Source: a bacterium
GTDB lineage: Bacteria > DRYD01
Direction of reading: 5' to 3'
DNA length: 19,373 nucleotides
NCBI GenBank assembly: GCA_030549815.1
Contig: JAUQQQ010000006.1
Span: forward strand, 1-19,373
Under the pieces are notes generated by a model. The model did no database searches and was not told the origin of the DNA. It worked only from the letters and a program-made list of their open reading frames with translations. Made by a program: the position numbers and the translations under genes. This document shows, piece by piece, positions 1 to 6,928 of the stretch; positions within the stretch are counted from its first letter, which is position 1, and every line of letters starts with the position of its first letter.

Positions 1-28
1 TTTCTAATTTACCCTTTCTATTAAAAAT
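1..28 (-). CRISPR. Possible terminal CRISPR repeat cut by the window edge
   Basis: Read on the minus strand, the first bases of the window begin with ATTTTTAATAG and end with AAATTAGAAA. That matches the general shape of type I-B repeats, which open with GTTTTTA-like bases and finish with an ATTGAAAC-like crRNA handle. A last C would fall just outside the window. The adjacent AT-rich stretch at higher coordinates is where a leader would lie if the array ran leftward. Only one copy is visible and no repeat-spacer periodicity can be seen inside the window, so this is an inference from resemblance plus the cas genes about 1.1 kb away. Confidence 0.3.
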
Positions 29-536
29 ATTGGACAAAATATAGGGGGTATCCTTCTTTTTTTTGAGGAAAATTTCTGTCGATGTCCGGTAGGTAAAAAA
101 ATAGGTCAAAAATGCCAAAAAACGATGTTCTTTCCTAATAGTATCAATATCCCGTCGATCCCATTTTCTATATAAAAAAATTTAAATTTGTCAATATTTT
201 TTATATATCTAATCATTGATAACAATCAATAAAATTGAATTTAACAAATTTTTAACAAAAACGATAGTATCTAAACGAGTATTACCAAGTATTCGTCGAT
301 GTGGTCTTTTTTAAAAATTTGTTTCAAAAAATTGATTTATATCAACAATAAAATCAAGTTTTTCGACCTCTTTTTTACAATTTTTTTACAATTACATAGA
401 TACTTTTTATTATTATAAGTTTTTAGTAAATGATGTAAGAATTTTCATAAAAGGGCTTTGAAGTATCGTGGATAGGAATTGGAAGTGTAACCATGTTTAT
501 ATTTTTGCATCAGCTCATCCAAAGATATCGCTGAAC
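29..536. other. AT-rich gene-free stretch, possible CRISPR leader
   Basis: No convincing coding region is seen on either strand. The stretch is strongly AT-rich, with A and T runs and a short direct repeat of the type (T)nACAA near 369-392. The word GTCGAT recurs near 79, 154 and 295, and ATAGTATC near 138 and 264, without regular spacing. If an array starts at the left edge, this would be its leader, which is normally AT-rich and carries the promoter and integration signals. I see no array, tRNA or rRNA here. Confidence 0.3.
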
Positions 537-704
537 TTAATAGTCAAATATATAAAAATTATGATTGTGACCTCCTCTCCTCGTTAAAACGAGGAGCTTC
601 CTCCTAAAGCTTACACGAATATAGGAGTTAGACCTCAGTGCAGAGGCTTCTACAGGCGTCAGTTCGGGCTGGTCCAGCTCTACCACCCTTGAGGCGGGTG
701 ACAC
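537..704 (-). pseudogene. tnpB: Decayed 3' end of an IS200/IS605-family tnpB
   Basis: On the minus strand an open frame ending in TAA at 537-539 contains VELDQPELTPVEASAL (roughly 683-636). This resembles the loosely conserved C-terminal tail of TnpB (OrfB of IS605), where a TPVE-type motif is common. The catalytic RuvC and zinc-finger parts are absent: upstream the frame runs into an AT-rich stretch and a stop at 735-737. The segment is much richer in GC than its surroundings, fitting foreign origin. I read it as the truncated remnant of a transposon beside the CRISPR locus. The family call rests on the tail motif and the hairpin end only. Confidence 0.5.
571..704 (-). ncRNA. OmegaRNA-like structured right end of the tnpB remnant
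   Basis: This segment is compact and self-pairing. CTCCTCGTT at 577-585 pairs with AACGAGGAG at 588-596 (9 bp, 2-nt loop). CCTC at 633-636 can pair with GAGG at 643-646, and CACCC at 684-688 with GGGTG at 696-700. IS200/IS605 elements end in such hairpins, and the RNA covering the tnpB 3' end is the TnpB guide (omegaRNA). With TnpB gone it is probably inert or borrowed by a copy elsewhere. Expression cannot be judged. Confidence 0.4.
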
Positions 705-764
705 TATACGTATATTATATTCCTTTTTTTTATATTATACTCTTTTTTTGAAAAATTTCAAGCT

Positions 765-930
765 ATTTATCTCCTACTTGTAGAGGTGTGAGACTTCTGG
801 CTTTATAGATTGTTGTTTTCAGCCATTCATCTCTCCTTTACCCGAAGGGAATCTTCACCTACCCCAGGGAGGCTTTACCTGCCTGCCGGCAGGCTTCGCC
901 TGAAAAGGAAAGCTTTCTTGCTTGGGTTTC
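765..930 (-). mobile_element. Second GC-rich structured segment, possible truncated IS200/IS605 right end
   Basis: A GC-rich island lies in AT-rich surroundings. On the minus strand the part near 857-827 can be read GEDSLRVKER, followed after a stop by MAENNNL. The sequence then ends in AGAAGTCTC and half of a hairpin (CTCACACCTCTAC, about 792-780) whose partner arm is replaced by unrelated bases. TnpB C-termini and their RNA tails have this general form. It also carries the perfect palindrome GCCTGCCGGCAGGC (881-894) and the palindrome GAAAGCTTTC (908-917). It could instead be a dispersed palindromic repeat of the genome; no intact gene is present. Confidence 0.35.
881..894. repeat. 14-bp perfect palindrome GCCTGCCGGCAGGC
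   Basis: The sequence equals its own reverse complement over 14 bases and is made almost wholly of G and C in a locally AT-rich region. It is flanked by further complementary bits (AGGC at 870-873, GCCT at 898-901) that could extend a cruciform or RNA hairpin. Such palindromes are often dispersed in many copies, but no second copy was noticed in this window. Confidence 0.6.
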
Positions 931-1015
931 GTAAATTTATGTTTTAATATGAAAAAAACAAGAATATTTCTTAAAAAGAGCTGTGTAGTGTGTTCGGAAA
1001 GCTGTATTCAGTTTC

Positions 1016-1041
1016 AGAGCTTTTAAAAAGAGCTTTTAAAA
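1016..1041. repeat. Tandem 13-bp direct duplication
   Basis: The 13-mer AGAGCTTTTAAAA occurs twice head to tail (1016-1028 and 1029-1041), downstream of the cas2 stop on the side of the decayed mobile DNA. A partial third match, AAAAAGAGCT, lies at 973-982. It is probably a slippage duplication in low-complexity DNA. Confidence 0.7.
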
Positions 1042-1079
1042 ACTTCTTTGTTAGAAAACTAAAATTTCTTTTGTTAAAA

Positions 1080-1118
1080 TAGGGGAATTGAGGAGTTAAG
1101 GAGAGGGTGGAGAATTTT
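1080..1118 (-). terminator. C-rich, G-free tract after cas2, candidate rut site
   Basis: On the minus strand, which is the cas mRNA sense, this tract just past the cas2 stop has no G at all over about 39 bases and many C residues. That composition is the classic feature of Rho-loading sites. No GC-rich stem followed by a T-run was found between cas2 and the window edge, so Rho-dependent ending of the cas transcript is a reasonable inference. Only composition supports it. Confidence 0.25.
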
Positions 1119-1123
1119 CGTAT

Positions 1124-1387
1124 CTAATAGAAAATATCATTTTGATTTTTGTCTATGCCTAAAATTTCTCTTGATGTGTAAAATGATACTTTGAAAATGT
1201 ATATTATAACTGAATCTTCAGAAGGATTTATAGTGTTTTGCAATTCAATTTTTAGTTTTTCTAATGTTGCTGGTGTGATTTCTCCTTCGAATACTGAATT
1301 CTGAACCCATTTTAGGTACTTTCTGCATATTTTCAGAACTTTTTGAACTCTTTTTTCTCCTATGTCATACACGAGTATCACATTCAT
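1124..1387 (-). CDS. cas2: CRISPR-associated endonuclease Cas2
   Basis: Cas2 is the small ferredoxin-fold dimer that bridges two Cas1 dimers in the spacer-integration complex. The 87-residue protein has the family's normal size. It begins MNVILVYDIGEKRVQKVL, with the conserved Asp at residue 8 after the first beta strand and the (K/R)-rich first helix. The later WVQNSVFEGEIT segment (residues 27-38) is the typical second strand region. It starts 6 bases after the cas1 stop and is the last gene of the operon. There is no strong Shine-Dalgarno site before the ATG, so translation probably depends on coupling with cas1. Assignment is secure from sequence and context. Confidence 0.95.
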   Translation of the reverse strand: MNVILVYDIGEKRVQKVLKICRKYLKWVQNSVFEGEITPATLEKLKIELQNTINPSEDSVIIYIFKVSFYTSREILGIDKNQNDIFY

Positions 1388-1393
1388 TATTTT

Positions 1394-2386
1394 CTAAAAT
1401 GGATAAATAAATGGGGTATAATCTTCCTCTCCTATGATATGCTTTTGTAATTTATAAATTTCCAGCCTTATTAGTTCTCTATATGATACGTTTCTATTGA
1501 GTTTAGGATGATTGATCGTTGATTGTAGTTTTTCTTCAAACTCTTTGATAAATATTTTTGCTCCTTGTTCATTTAGTGTTATTCCGTTTAATAATGTTTC
1601 AAAATGTTCTTCTTTTATAATTTTTTTATTTATGAGTGAAAAGATTACTCTATCAACGATTATGGTTTTAAATATTTCTGCTATATCAAGATTTAGGCTA
1701 AATCTTCTAAAATTTGATTCATGCAGATATCCTATTCTTGGGTCCAATTGAGTTTTGTAGATTTCTGATAATGCTGTTGTATATAAAAGGGAATTTCCAA
1801 AGCTTATTAATGCATTTAATTTATTTTTAGGTGGTTTTTTTGTTCTTTTCTCAAATTTGAATTCTTCATTCTGTAATATCTTATCAAATGTTTTGTAATA
1901 TATTTCTCTTACGTTTCCTTCAATTCCCATTATTTCTGAAATTGATTGAACATCATTAATTTTATTTATCAGTAATTCGATCGTTTTTATTTCTTCTTTA
2001 AAGTTTCTGTCTCTGTTATTGTAATAATAGATATTTTTCAAAATATTTTGTATTGCTCCGTAAAAAATTAATTTTGCTATGTTTATTCTTTTTTGGTTAT
2101 CTATGTAGTGTTCGACTTGTTTGACTATAATGTAACCTGAGTTTAGATGTTCTCGGGGGTAAAATGATCCTATGTAGTAATCATAGAAGTTGAAGAAATG
2201 CAGAATAATTTGATTGGATGTCAAAAATTCAAGAGCTCTTTTGTTTATTGTTATCTCGCCGAATATATATATTTCTTTTGTATTTTCGACAGGTATATAG
2301 TTTTTATTATTTTCTGATTCCAAAAATAGGGTGTTATCTTTTCTTTTTAGTTCTCCATGTGAGAACAAATAAATTGTTTTTTTCAT
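1394..2386 (-). CDS. cas1: CRISPR-associated integrase Cas1 (type I-B)
   Basis: Cas1 is the metal-dependent integrase that inserts new spacers. The protein is 330 residues from the ATG at 2386, which is preferred over an ATG 36 bases upstream. The later start gives the usual MKKTIYLFSHGELKRKDNTL beginning of the family, has TGGAG about 9 bases before it, and lies just past the cas4 stop instead of overlapping it. The catalytic residues are visible: Glu156 in MGIEGNVRE, His222 in GYLHESNFR and Asp234 in LNLDIAEIFK. The N-terminal beta domain (about 1-80) and helical C-terminal domain are both complete. It lies between cas4 and cas2, the standard I-B adaptation module. Confidence 0.95.
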   Translation of the reverse strand: MKKTIYLFSHGELKRKDNTLFLESENNKNYIPVENTKEIYIFGEITINKRALEFLTSNQIILHFFNFYDYYIGSFYPREHLNSGYIIVKQVEHYIDNQKRINIAKLIFYGAIQNILKNIYYYNNRDRNFKEEIKTIELLINKINDVQSISEIMGIEGNVREIYYKTFDKILQNEEFKFEKRTKKPPKNKLNALISFGNSLLYTTALSEIYKTQLDPRIGYLHESNFRRFSLNLDIAEIFKTIIVDRVIFSLINKKIIKEEHFETLLNGITLNEQGAKIFIKEFEEKLQSTINHPKLNRNVSYRELIRLEIYKLQKHIIGEEDYTPFIYPF

Positions 2387-2391
2387 ATTTA

Positions 2392-2892
2392 TCAACTCCA
2401 GCACATATCTCTGTATCCACAATTTTTACAAAATGGTATTTTTTTAGTTTTTGGTGGTGTTTCATTTTTCACTATTTCTTCTATTTCTTTTTCCATTTTT
2501 TCTAATTTTTGTTTTATTTCTTCTGTCAAATTCAATTTTATATTCTTTTTTTCTTTTGGTATGAGTAGGATACCTTCTGCTTCTATACCGAGTTCTTGAA
2601 GTTTTTTTAGGTAAAAATAAAGCTGAAACATGCAAGATTCTAAATTTTTTGAACTTTTCTTTATTTCTCCCACTATTAAATGGTTATCTTCTTTTTTTAC
2701 GATATCTATTATCATATTTTCTATTACTACTTCTTTTCTTTCGTTTTTATAGTATTGTTCTGATATAACTTTTCCTATTTGTATATTTGGATCATCTTGA
2801 TTTGGGACAATATTTCTTGACATATACCAAACTTGTTTAGGGCATATAAGATAATACCATACCAGAGTTGCGTATACTTTGAATTCTTTCAT
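2392..2892 (-). CDS. cas4: CRISPR-associated exonuclease Cas4
   Basis: Cas4 is a RecB-like Fe-S nuclease that helps select and trim prespacers with the correct PAM. The 166-residue protein has four cysteines placed for an iron-sulfur cluster: Cys17 in LICPKQVW, and Cys155, Cys158 and Cys164 in FCKNCGYRDMC. RecB motifs are seen as Asp63 (IIDIV), Glu76-x-Lys78 (GEIKKS) and Gln90...Tyr94 (QLYFY). The usual His of motif I (G-x-x-x-H-E) is Ser44 here (GKVISE), which may weaken metal binding. Its ATG overlaps the cas3 stop as ATGA, and it is followed by cas1 after 5 bases, so it belongs to the adaptation module. Confidence 0.92.
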   Translation of the reverse strand: MKEFKVYATLVWYYLICPKQVWYMSRNIVPNQDDPNIQIGKVISEQYYKNERKEVVIENMIIDIVKKEDNHLIVGEIKKSSKNLESCMFQLYFYLKKLQELGIEAEGILLIPKEKKNIKLNLTEEIKQKLEKMEKEIEEIVKNETPPKTKKIPFCKNCGYRDMCWS

Positions 2893-5282
2893 ATTATTAA
2901 GAAATCGTCATTTTCTGTAATATATCCTGTTTCTATATCATAGTAATGCGGTAAGTCATCTATACTTATAAAACCCATTGAAGAATTTTCTTTATTGAGA
3001 AATGGTGGTAAATTTTTTATTCTGTATGGCAATGAAATAACATGTTCAAAAAACTCGGATTTCATTTTTTCGAATTCTTTTTTTCTTTCGAAAACGTTTT
3101 TTAATGATAGTGCTTTTTGGTATTTTTGCCATATTTCTTGGGCTTGTTTATCTACCTGTATGAAAATCATTATTTCGGGATATTCTTGATCTATTAATTT
3201 AAACTTGCTTATTGAATTATCATCGTTTGAGTAGTATTTTAATTGGGATATTGATTGAATAAATTCGTCTGATTTGTTTTGTGATACTTTCAATTCTTGG
3301 TAATACTGTTCCAATAATTCATAGAATTTTTTTTCATTTATTATTTTATATTTTTTCAATATTTCTTCTGTTTTACTTAATAGTGTTGAACTGTATATGT
3401 ATGAGGAGTATTTTACATTTTTTTCGTTTACTAATTTAAATATTTTAAATACTCCTTTTTTTGTGAAGTTTCTATTGCATCTACCGGCGGATTGATTTAA
3501 GCTGTCAAGTGGTGCAAGATCTCTAACGACTACATCAAAGTCTATATCGACTCCTGCTTCGATTAGCTGGGTTGATACCACTATCCTATATTTTTTCTGT
3601 TTTATTTCGTTTATTCTTTGCATTCTGTGTTTTGGTATCACTGATGTAGCTAAGAATGTTTTGTCTGTATTTTTTATCATTTGATAAAACTTTTTTGCAC
3701 TTTTTATTGTGTTAAAAATGAATAAATATGTTTTGTTATCGTTATTTATTTGTTCTTCAAAAATTTGTAATAAATTTTCAATTGTTTTTGGTTCTAAATC
3801 TATTTCTACTTCGAACCTATCGAGATTTTGGATATATAATTGTGGTTTAGATAAAAACTCTACTTTTTCAAATATATAGGGATAGGTTGCTGTTGATACA
3901 ATACAATATGAATCCAGTGTTTCTGTAAGAAAGTTTATTGTTTTTTCTATTAATTTCCAATATTTAGGGTCTATTGCTTGAATTTCATCTAAAATTATTA
4001 TACTATTACATAGTTTATTTAGTTTTTTTATGCTGGCGTTTGAATTGGAAACAAGAGTATGAAAAAGTTGGACGAACGTTGTTATTACTATATTTGATTC
4101 CCAGTCTTCGATCAAAAATTTTTCTTGATCAAAATTTAATAAATCTGTATAATTTCCTTTTTCTTCTAATTTCTTTTTAATTTCTTCAAAACTTTTACTT
4201 AATTCTGTAAGAGAATGATATTTTAGTACGAATTGGGGATCTATTATTTGGGAAATGGTGTTAAAACTTTGGTCGATTATGGATAAAAACGGTAAGCAAT
4301 ATATTATTTTGGGTTTCTTGAATTTTATTTTATCATATATTTTCAAAGCTACGGAAAAATTGATTAAAGTTTTACCTAAACCAGTTGGTAGGTTGACACA
4401 TAAAATTCTGTTGCCATTTCCCCATACCTGCATTAATTTTTCAATTGTTTCTCTATATGCTTCATATCTCATCTTATTTATTTTATCATTCTTTTTTATT
4501 TTTTCAATGTGTTTATCGATTACTTGCGAAAAGTCCTGTATTGATTTTGAAAAATCATATATTGAGGATACTTCTTCTAAAAGATTTATATCTGAAATTA
4601 TAGCTTCTGTTTTATCTGATTCTATAAGTATTGAAAATATTAAATTTAGTAAAAAATAAAGATCGAACGAAGAATTTTTCTTATTTTCATCCACGAGTTT
4701 TCTAAAGAAAATCCTAAAAGAATGATCTATTTTTATATTGGCATATTCTTTCAGTTTTTCTTTCGTTATTCTAAAATCGAGATATTTTTGTAATTCTAAG
4801 CAAAGAATTTCGAATTTACTTTGATCAATACTTTCCAATTGTTTTTTTAATAATTCTTTTTTATTTTCTATTTTTGTTGGTTCTTCATCCAATGGATCGG
4901 ACAAATTTGAGTGATGATGTTTTATCACAAAGTATATCAAAAATTCTAATAATGGATTATTTATTAATTCTTTGGCTATGAAGTAGGCAAAATAGGCTGA
5001 GAAGAAACTGTGTTCTTTACATTTTTGTTCAACTTTATTTCCATGCAAATACTGTTGGAAGTAATTTGTTGATTTTCCTAAGTCATGAAGTAAGCAAATT
5101 ATTTTTATAGCTTTTTCAATTTTCTCAAGATTTAAAGCATAATCATTTTTTGTTTGTATGTTTTTTATGATATTTTCTATAGGTTTTTTTATTCTATTGA
5201 ATTTTTTTTCTGCAATGATTAAGGTATTGATAGAGTGGTCTTCGAGATATTTGTTGGGATGTGAAAATAATCCTGATTTCAT
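2889..5282 (-). CDS. cas3: CRISPR-associated helicase-nuclease Cas3 with N-terminal HD domain
   Basis: Cas3 unwinds and shreds target DNA after recruitment by Cascade. At 797 residues it is a full-length HD-helicase fusion. The HD nuclease domain spans about 1-250, with His8, the HD pair at 66-67 (LLHDLGKS), His91 and the HHH at 122-124. The SF2 helicase domain follows: Walker A LPTGLGKT at 298-305, DEAH-type box DEIQ at 432-435, motif III STAT at 463-466, and motif VI QSAGRCNR in the second RecA lobe. All key residues appear intact, so it should be active. Its ATG shares four bases with the cas5 stop (ATGA), and the same overlap links it to cas4. Confidence 0.96.
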   Translation of the reverse strand: MKSGLFSHPNKYLEDHSINTLIIAEKKFNRIKKPIENIIKNIQTKNDYALNLEKIEKAIKIICLLHDLGKSTNYFQQYLHGNKVEQKCKEHSFFSAYFAYFIAKELINNPLLEFLIYFVIKHHHSNLSDPLDEEPTKIENKKELLKKQLESIDQSKFEILCLELQKYLDFRITKEKLKEYANIKIDHSFRIFFRKLVDENKKNSSFDLYFLLNLIFSILIESDKTEAIISDINLLEEVSSIYDFSKSIQDFSQVIDKHIEKIKKNDKINKMRYEAYRETIEKLMQVWGNGNRILCVNLPTGLGKTLINFSVALKIYDKIKFKKPKIIYCLPFLSIIDQSFNTISQIIDPQFVLKYHSLTELSKSFEEIKKKLEEKGNYTDLLNFDQEKFLIEDWESNIVITTFVQLFHTLVSNSNASIKKLNKLCNSIIILDEIQAIDPKYWKLIEKTINFLTETLDSYCIVSTATYPYIFEKVEFLSKPQLYIQNLDRFEVEIDLEPKTIENLLQIFEEQINNDNKTYLFIFNTIKSAKKFYQMIKNTDKTFLATSVIPKHRMQRINEIKQKKYRIVVSTQLIEAGVDIDFDVVVRDLAPLDSLNQSAGRCNRNFTKKGVFKIFKLVNEKNVKYSSYIYSSTLLSKTEEILKKYKIINEKKFYELLEQYYQELKVSQNKSDEFIQSISQLKYYSNDDNSISKFKLIDQEYPEIMIFIQVDKQAQEIWQKYQKALSLKNVFERKKEFEKMKSEFFEHVISLPYRIKNLPPFLNKENSSMGFISIDDLPHYYDIETGYITENDDFLII

Positions 5283-5995
5283 ATGAAAACAATGTTTTCT
5301 CCTGTTTCCTTTACTTCTATGTATTTTTCAGGGATACATTTTATGGTATCAGCGTTTATTTCTGCTATTATATCTTTAAATGATAGTATTTTTCTTTCCA
5401 CTGTTATATTTAGTGGCACTCTTTCTTTGATATATTTTTTACCTTCTTCAAATTTTATGTATTTTATTTTTTCTTCTGGAATAATTGAATGTATGTCGAT
5501 TTCATTTTCTGTAATATTTTCTGATGCTTCGAAGGTTCCTATATATTTTACTTTTGCTATCAATTCACTTAATCCTAAAGAGATTGTGTAAAAATTTTTG
5601 TTCTCTTTTAGAAAAGTTTCTAATTTTTCTGTATTTTCGTCAATTTTCTGTATGTATATTCTGAAGTGGGGGTTTTTTAGAAATTCGAATCTTATTTGTG
5701 TTCGGTCCTTTATAAACCAATTACCATCCTTATTTATTTTTATGTTATCCTTAGTATTTACCAAGTTTATGCCCATTCTTGTTTTGTTTATGGGATTTAT
5801 TATTCTTTGGGAGAATTTTATGGTTTGGTAGTTTATGATTTTAAGGTATTCATTTTTATCTATTCCTATTATTGCGGCGATTATTCCATACAGTGCAGTT
5901 GGTGGTATGAAAGAGAATGTTAAGGGTGAAGTTGTTGTCCAATATTTTCTAAAGTGCCCATAATCTCCGAATATATCAAACACTATTATCTCCAT
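5279..5995 (-). CDS. cas5: Cascade subunit Cas5 (type I-B, Cas5h/Cas5b)
   Basis: Cas5 caps the 5' handle of the crRNA and joins the Cas7 backbone to Cas8. The 238-residue RAMP protein has the hallmark N-terminus: IFGDYGHFRKYWTTTSPL (about 9-26) followed by FIPPTALYGIIAAIIG (29-44), the glycine-rich segment shared by Cas5h proteins. The start at 5995 is preceded by GAGGAGAG at a suitable distance. The gap to cas7 is 24 bases and contains an AT-only hairpin; the 3' end overlaps cas3 by four bases. In type I-B the processing nuclease is Cas6, so Cas5 is expected to be non-catalytic. Confidence 0.93.
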   Translation of the reverse strand: MEIIVFDIFGDYGHFRKYWTTTSPLTFSFIPPTALYGIIAAIIGIDKNEYLKIINYQTIKFSQRIINPINKTRMGINLVNTKDNIKINKDGNWFIKDRTQIRFEFLKNPHFRIYIQKIDENTEKLETFLKENKNFYTISLGLSELIAKVKYIGTFEASENITENEIDIHSIIPEEKIKYIKFEEGKKYIKERVPLNITVERKILSFKDIIAEINADTIKCIPEKYIEVKETGENIVFI

Positions 5996-6008
5996 ACTTC
6001 TCTCCTCG

Positions 6009-6032
6009 TTTTAATTTTATTAAAAATTAAAA
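6009..6032 (-). promoter_or_regulatory. AT-only hairpin enclosing the cas7 stop codon
   Basis: TTTTAATTTT (6009-6018) and AAAATTAAAA (6023-6032) form a perfect 10-bp inverted repeat with the 4-base loop ATTA. On the mRNA strand the loop contains the cas7 TAA stop (6020-6022), and the cas5 Shine-Dalgarno region follows directly. There is no GC stem and T-run, so a simple terminator is unlikely. A role in transcript processing, or in making Cas7 more abundant than Cas5, is inference. Confidence 0.5.
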
Positions 6033-6928
6033 TTTTCTATTAGAATTTCATTACCTTCTATTTCTTTACTCAATTTTAGTTCGGGTATGTATTTAATTTT
6101 TACTTTTTCAATCTTGTCTTTTGCTTCTGTAAGCTTTTCAATTAATCTATCGGTAGTTAAAATATATTCATCAATTTTTCTTATTTCTTCGTCTTTTTTA
6201 TCTGATTTTATTTCTATTAGATGGTCTAAATTACCTATTTGATAGAATGTTCCAGGTTTGTAGTATATAGCCATAAGCATAACTGATCTGTGTCCGATTT
6301 TGGATGTTGTTGCTAATGAGTTGGTGCCGTTCCACATGGATTCAAATAAAATGTCAATATCCTGGTAGGTAAGATTAATGTTTTGAGTTTCTGCAGCTTT
6401 TTCATTAATAACTCCATAGAATGAGATAAGAGAGTAGGGGAGTATGTATTTGCTTGTCATTGTTCCTTGTTGTTTTCCTTCTCCTGAAGGCATGACAGTT
6501 GTTCCTTTAATATACTGTAAATCTACTTTATGCAAGGATCTGCCAAATTTAAATTGGACAGGTCCTGTAAGAGCTATGGTATTTTTTTCTACTGCTATAG
6601 TACATCCAAATAACCTGATATCTATAAACTTTTCTAACAAACTTTCCTTATTTGAATTTCCTCCCAGCTCTTTTATTTTTTCTTCTTTGCTTTTTAACTC
6701 TTTATTTTCTTTATTTTCTTTTCTTTCCTCTTTAACGAATATGTCCATTTTTTTATATTCTAAAATGAAATCTCTTATTGTTCTTTTTAATCTTACATCG
6801 GTTACTATGTTGTAATTTGTGCTATAATCTATTCTTGGTTTATTTTCATCTAAAGGATCTCCATTAGGATTATTGAAGGATACATCGTAAAGGAATAGGA
6901 TTTCTATCCTTTGATTTACTTTAGTCAT
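6020..6928 (-). CDS. cas7: Cascade backbone subunit Cas7 (Csh2)
   Basis: Cas7 polymerises along the crRNA to form the Cascade backbone. The 302-residue protein has the Csh2 signature NNPNGDPLDENKPRIDY (about 19-35) and IVTDVRLKRTIRDF (41-54), and TGPVQFKFGRS at 121-131. The start at 6928 is chosen because GGAGGTGAT lies four bases before it; a GTG nine bases upstream lies inside that Shine-Dalgarno site. Start and cas8b stop overlap in ATGACTAA. An unusual highly charged Lys/Glu stretch at residues 59-88 looks like a flexible insertion in the thumb or web region. All else matches the family. Confidence 0.95.
   Translation of the reverse strand: MTKVNQRIEILFLYDVSFNNPNGDPLDENKPRIDYSTNYNIVTDVRLKRTIRDFILEYKKMDIFVKEERKENKENKELKSKEEKIKELGGNSNKESLLEKFIDIRLFGCTIAVEKNTIALTGPVQFKFGRSLHKVDLQYIKGTTVMPSGEGKQQGTMTSKYILPYSLISFYGVINEKAAETQNINLTYQDIDILFESMWNGTNSLATTSKIGHRSVMLMAIYYKPGTFYQIGNLDHLIEIKSDKKDEEIRKIDEYILTTDRLIEKLTEAKDKIEKVKIKYIPELKLSKEIEGNEILIENFNF

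Noticed and set aside
29-536. A degenerate CRISPR array formed by the recurring GTCGAT and ATAGTATC words
   Set aside because: The words are short, irregularly spaced and not part of a longer shared unit, so they do not make repeats.
2387-2422. Longer cas1 start adding MWIQRYVLELIN
   Set aside because: The extra residues lie within cas4 coding sequence and precede the normal family N-terminus MKKTIYLFSHG.
4255-4659. 134-codon plus-strand frame opposite cas3
   Set aside because: It is antisense to the conserved helicase core of cas3 and has no ribosome site or recognisable motif.
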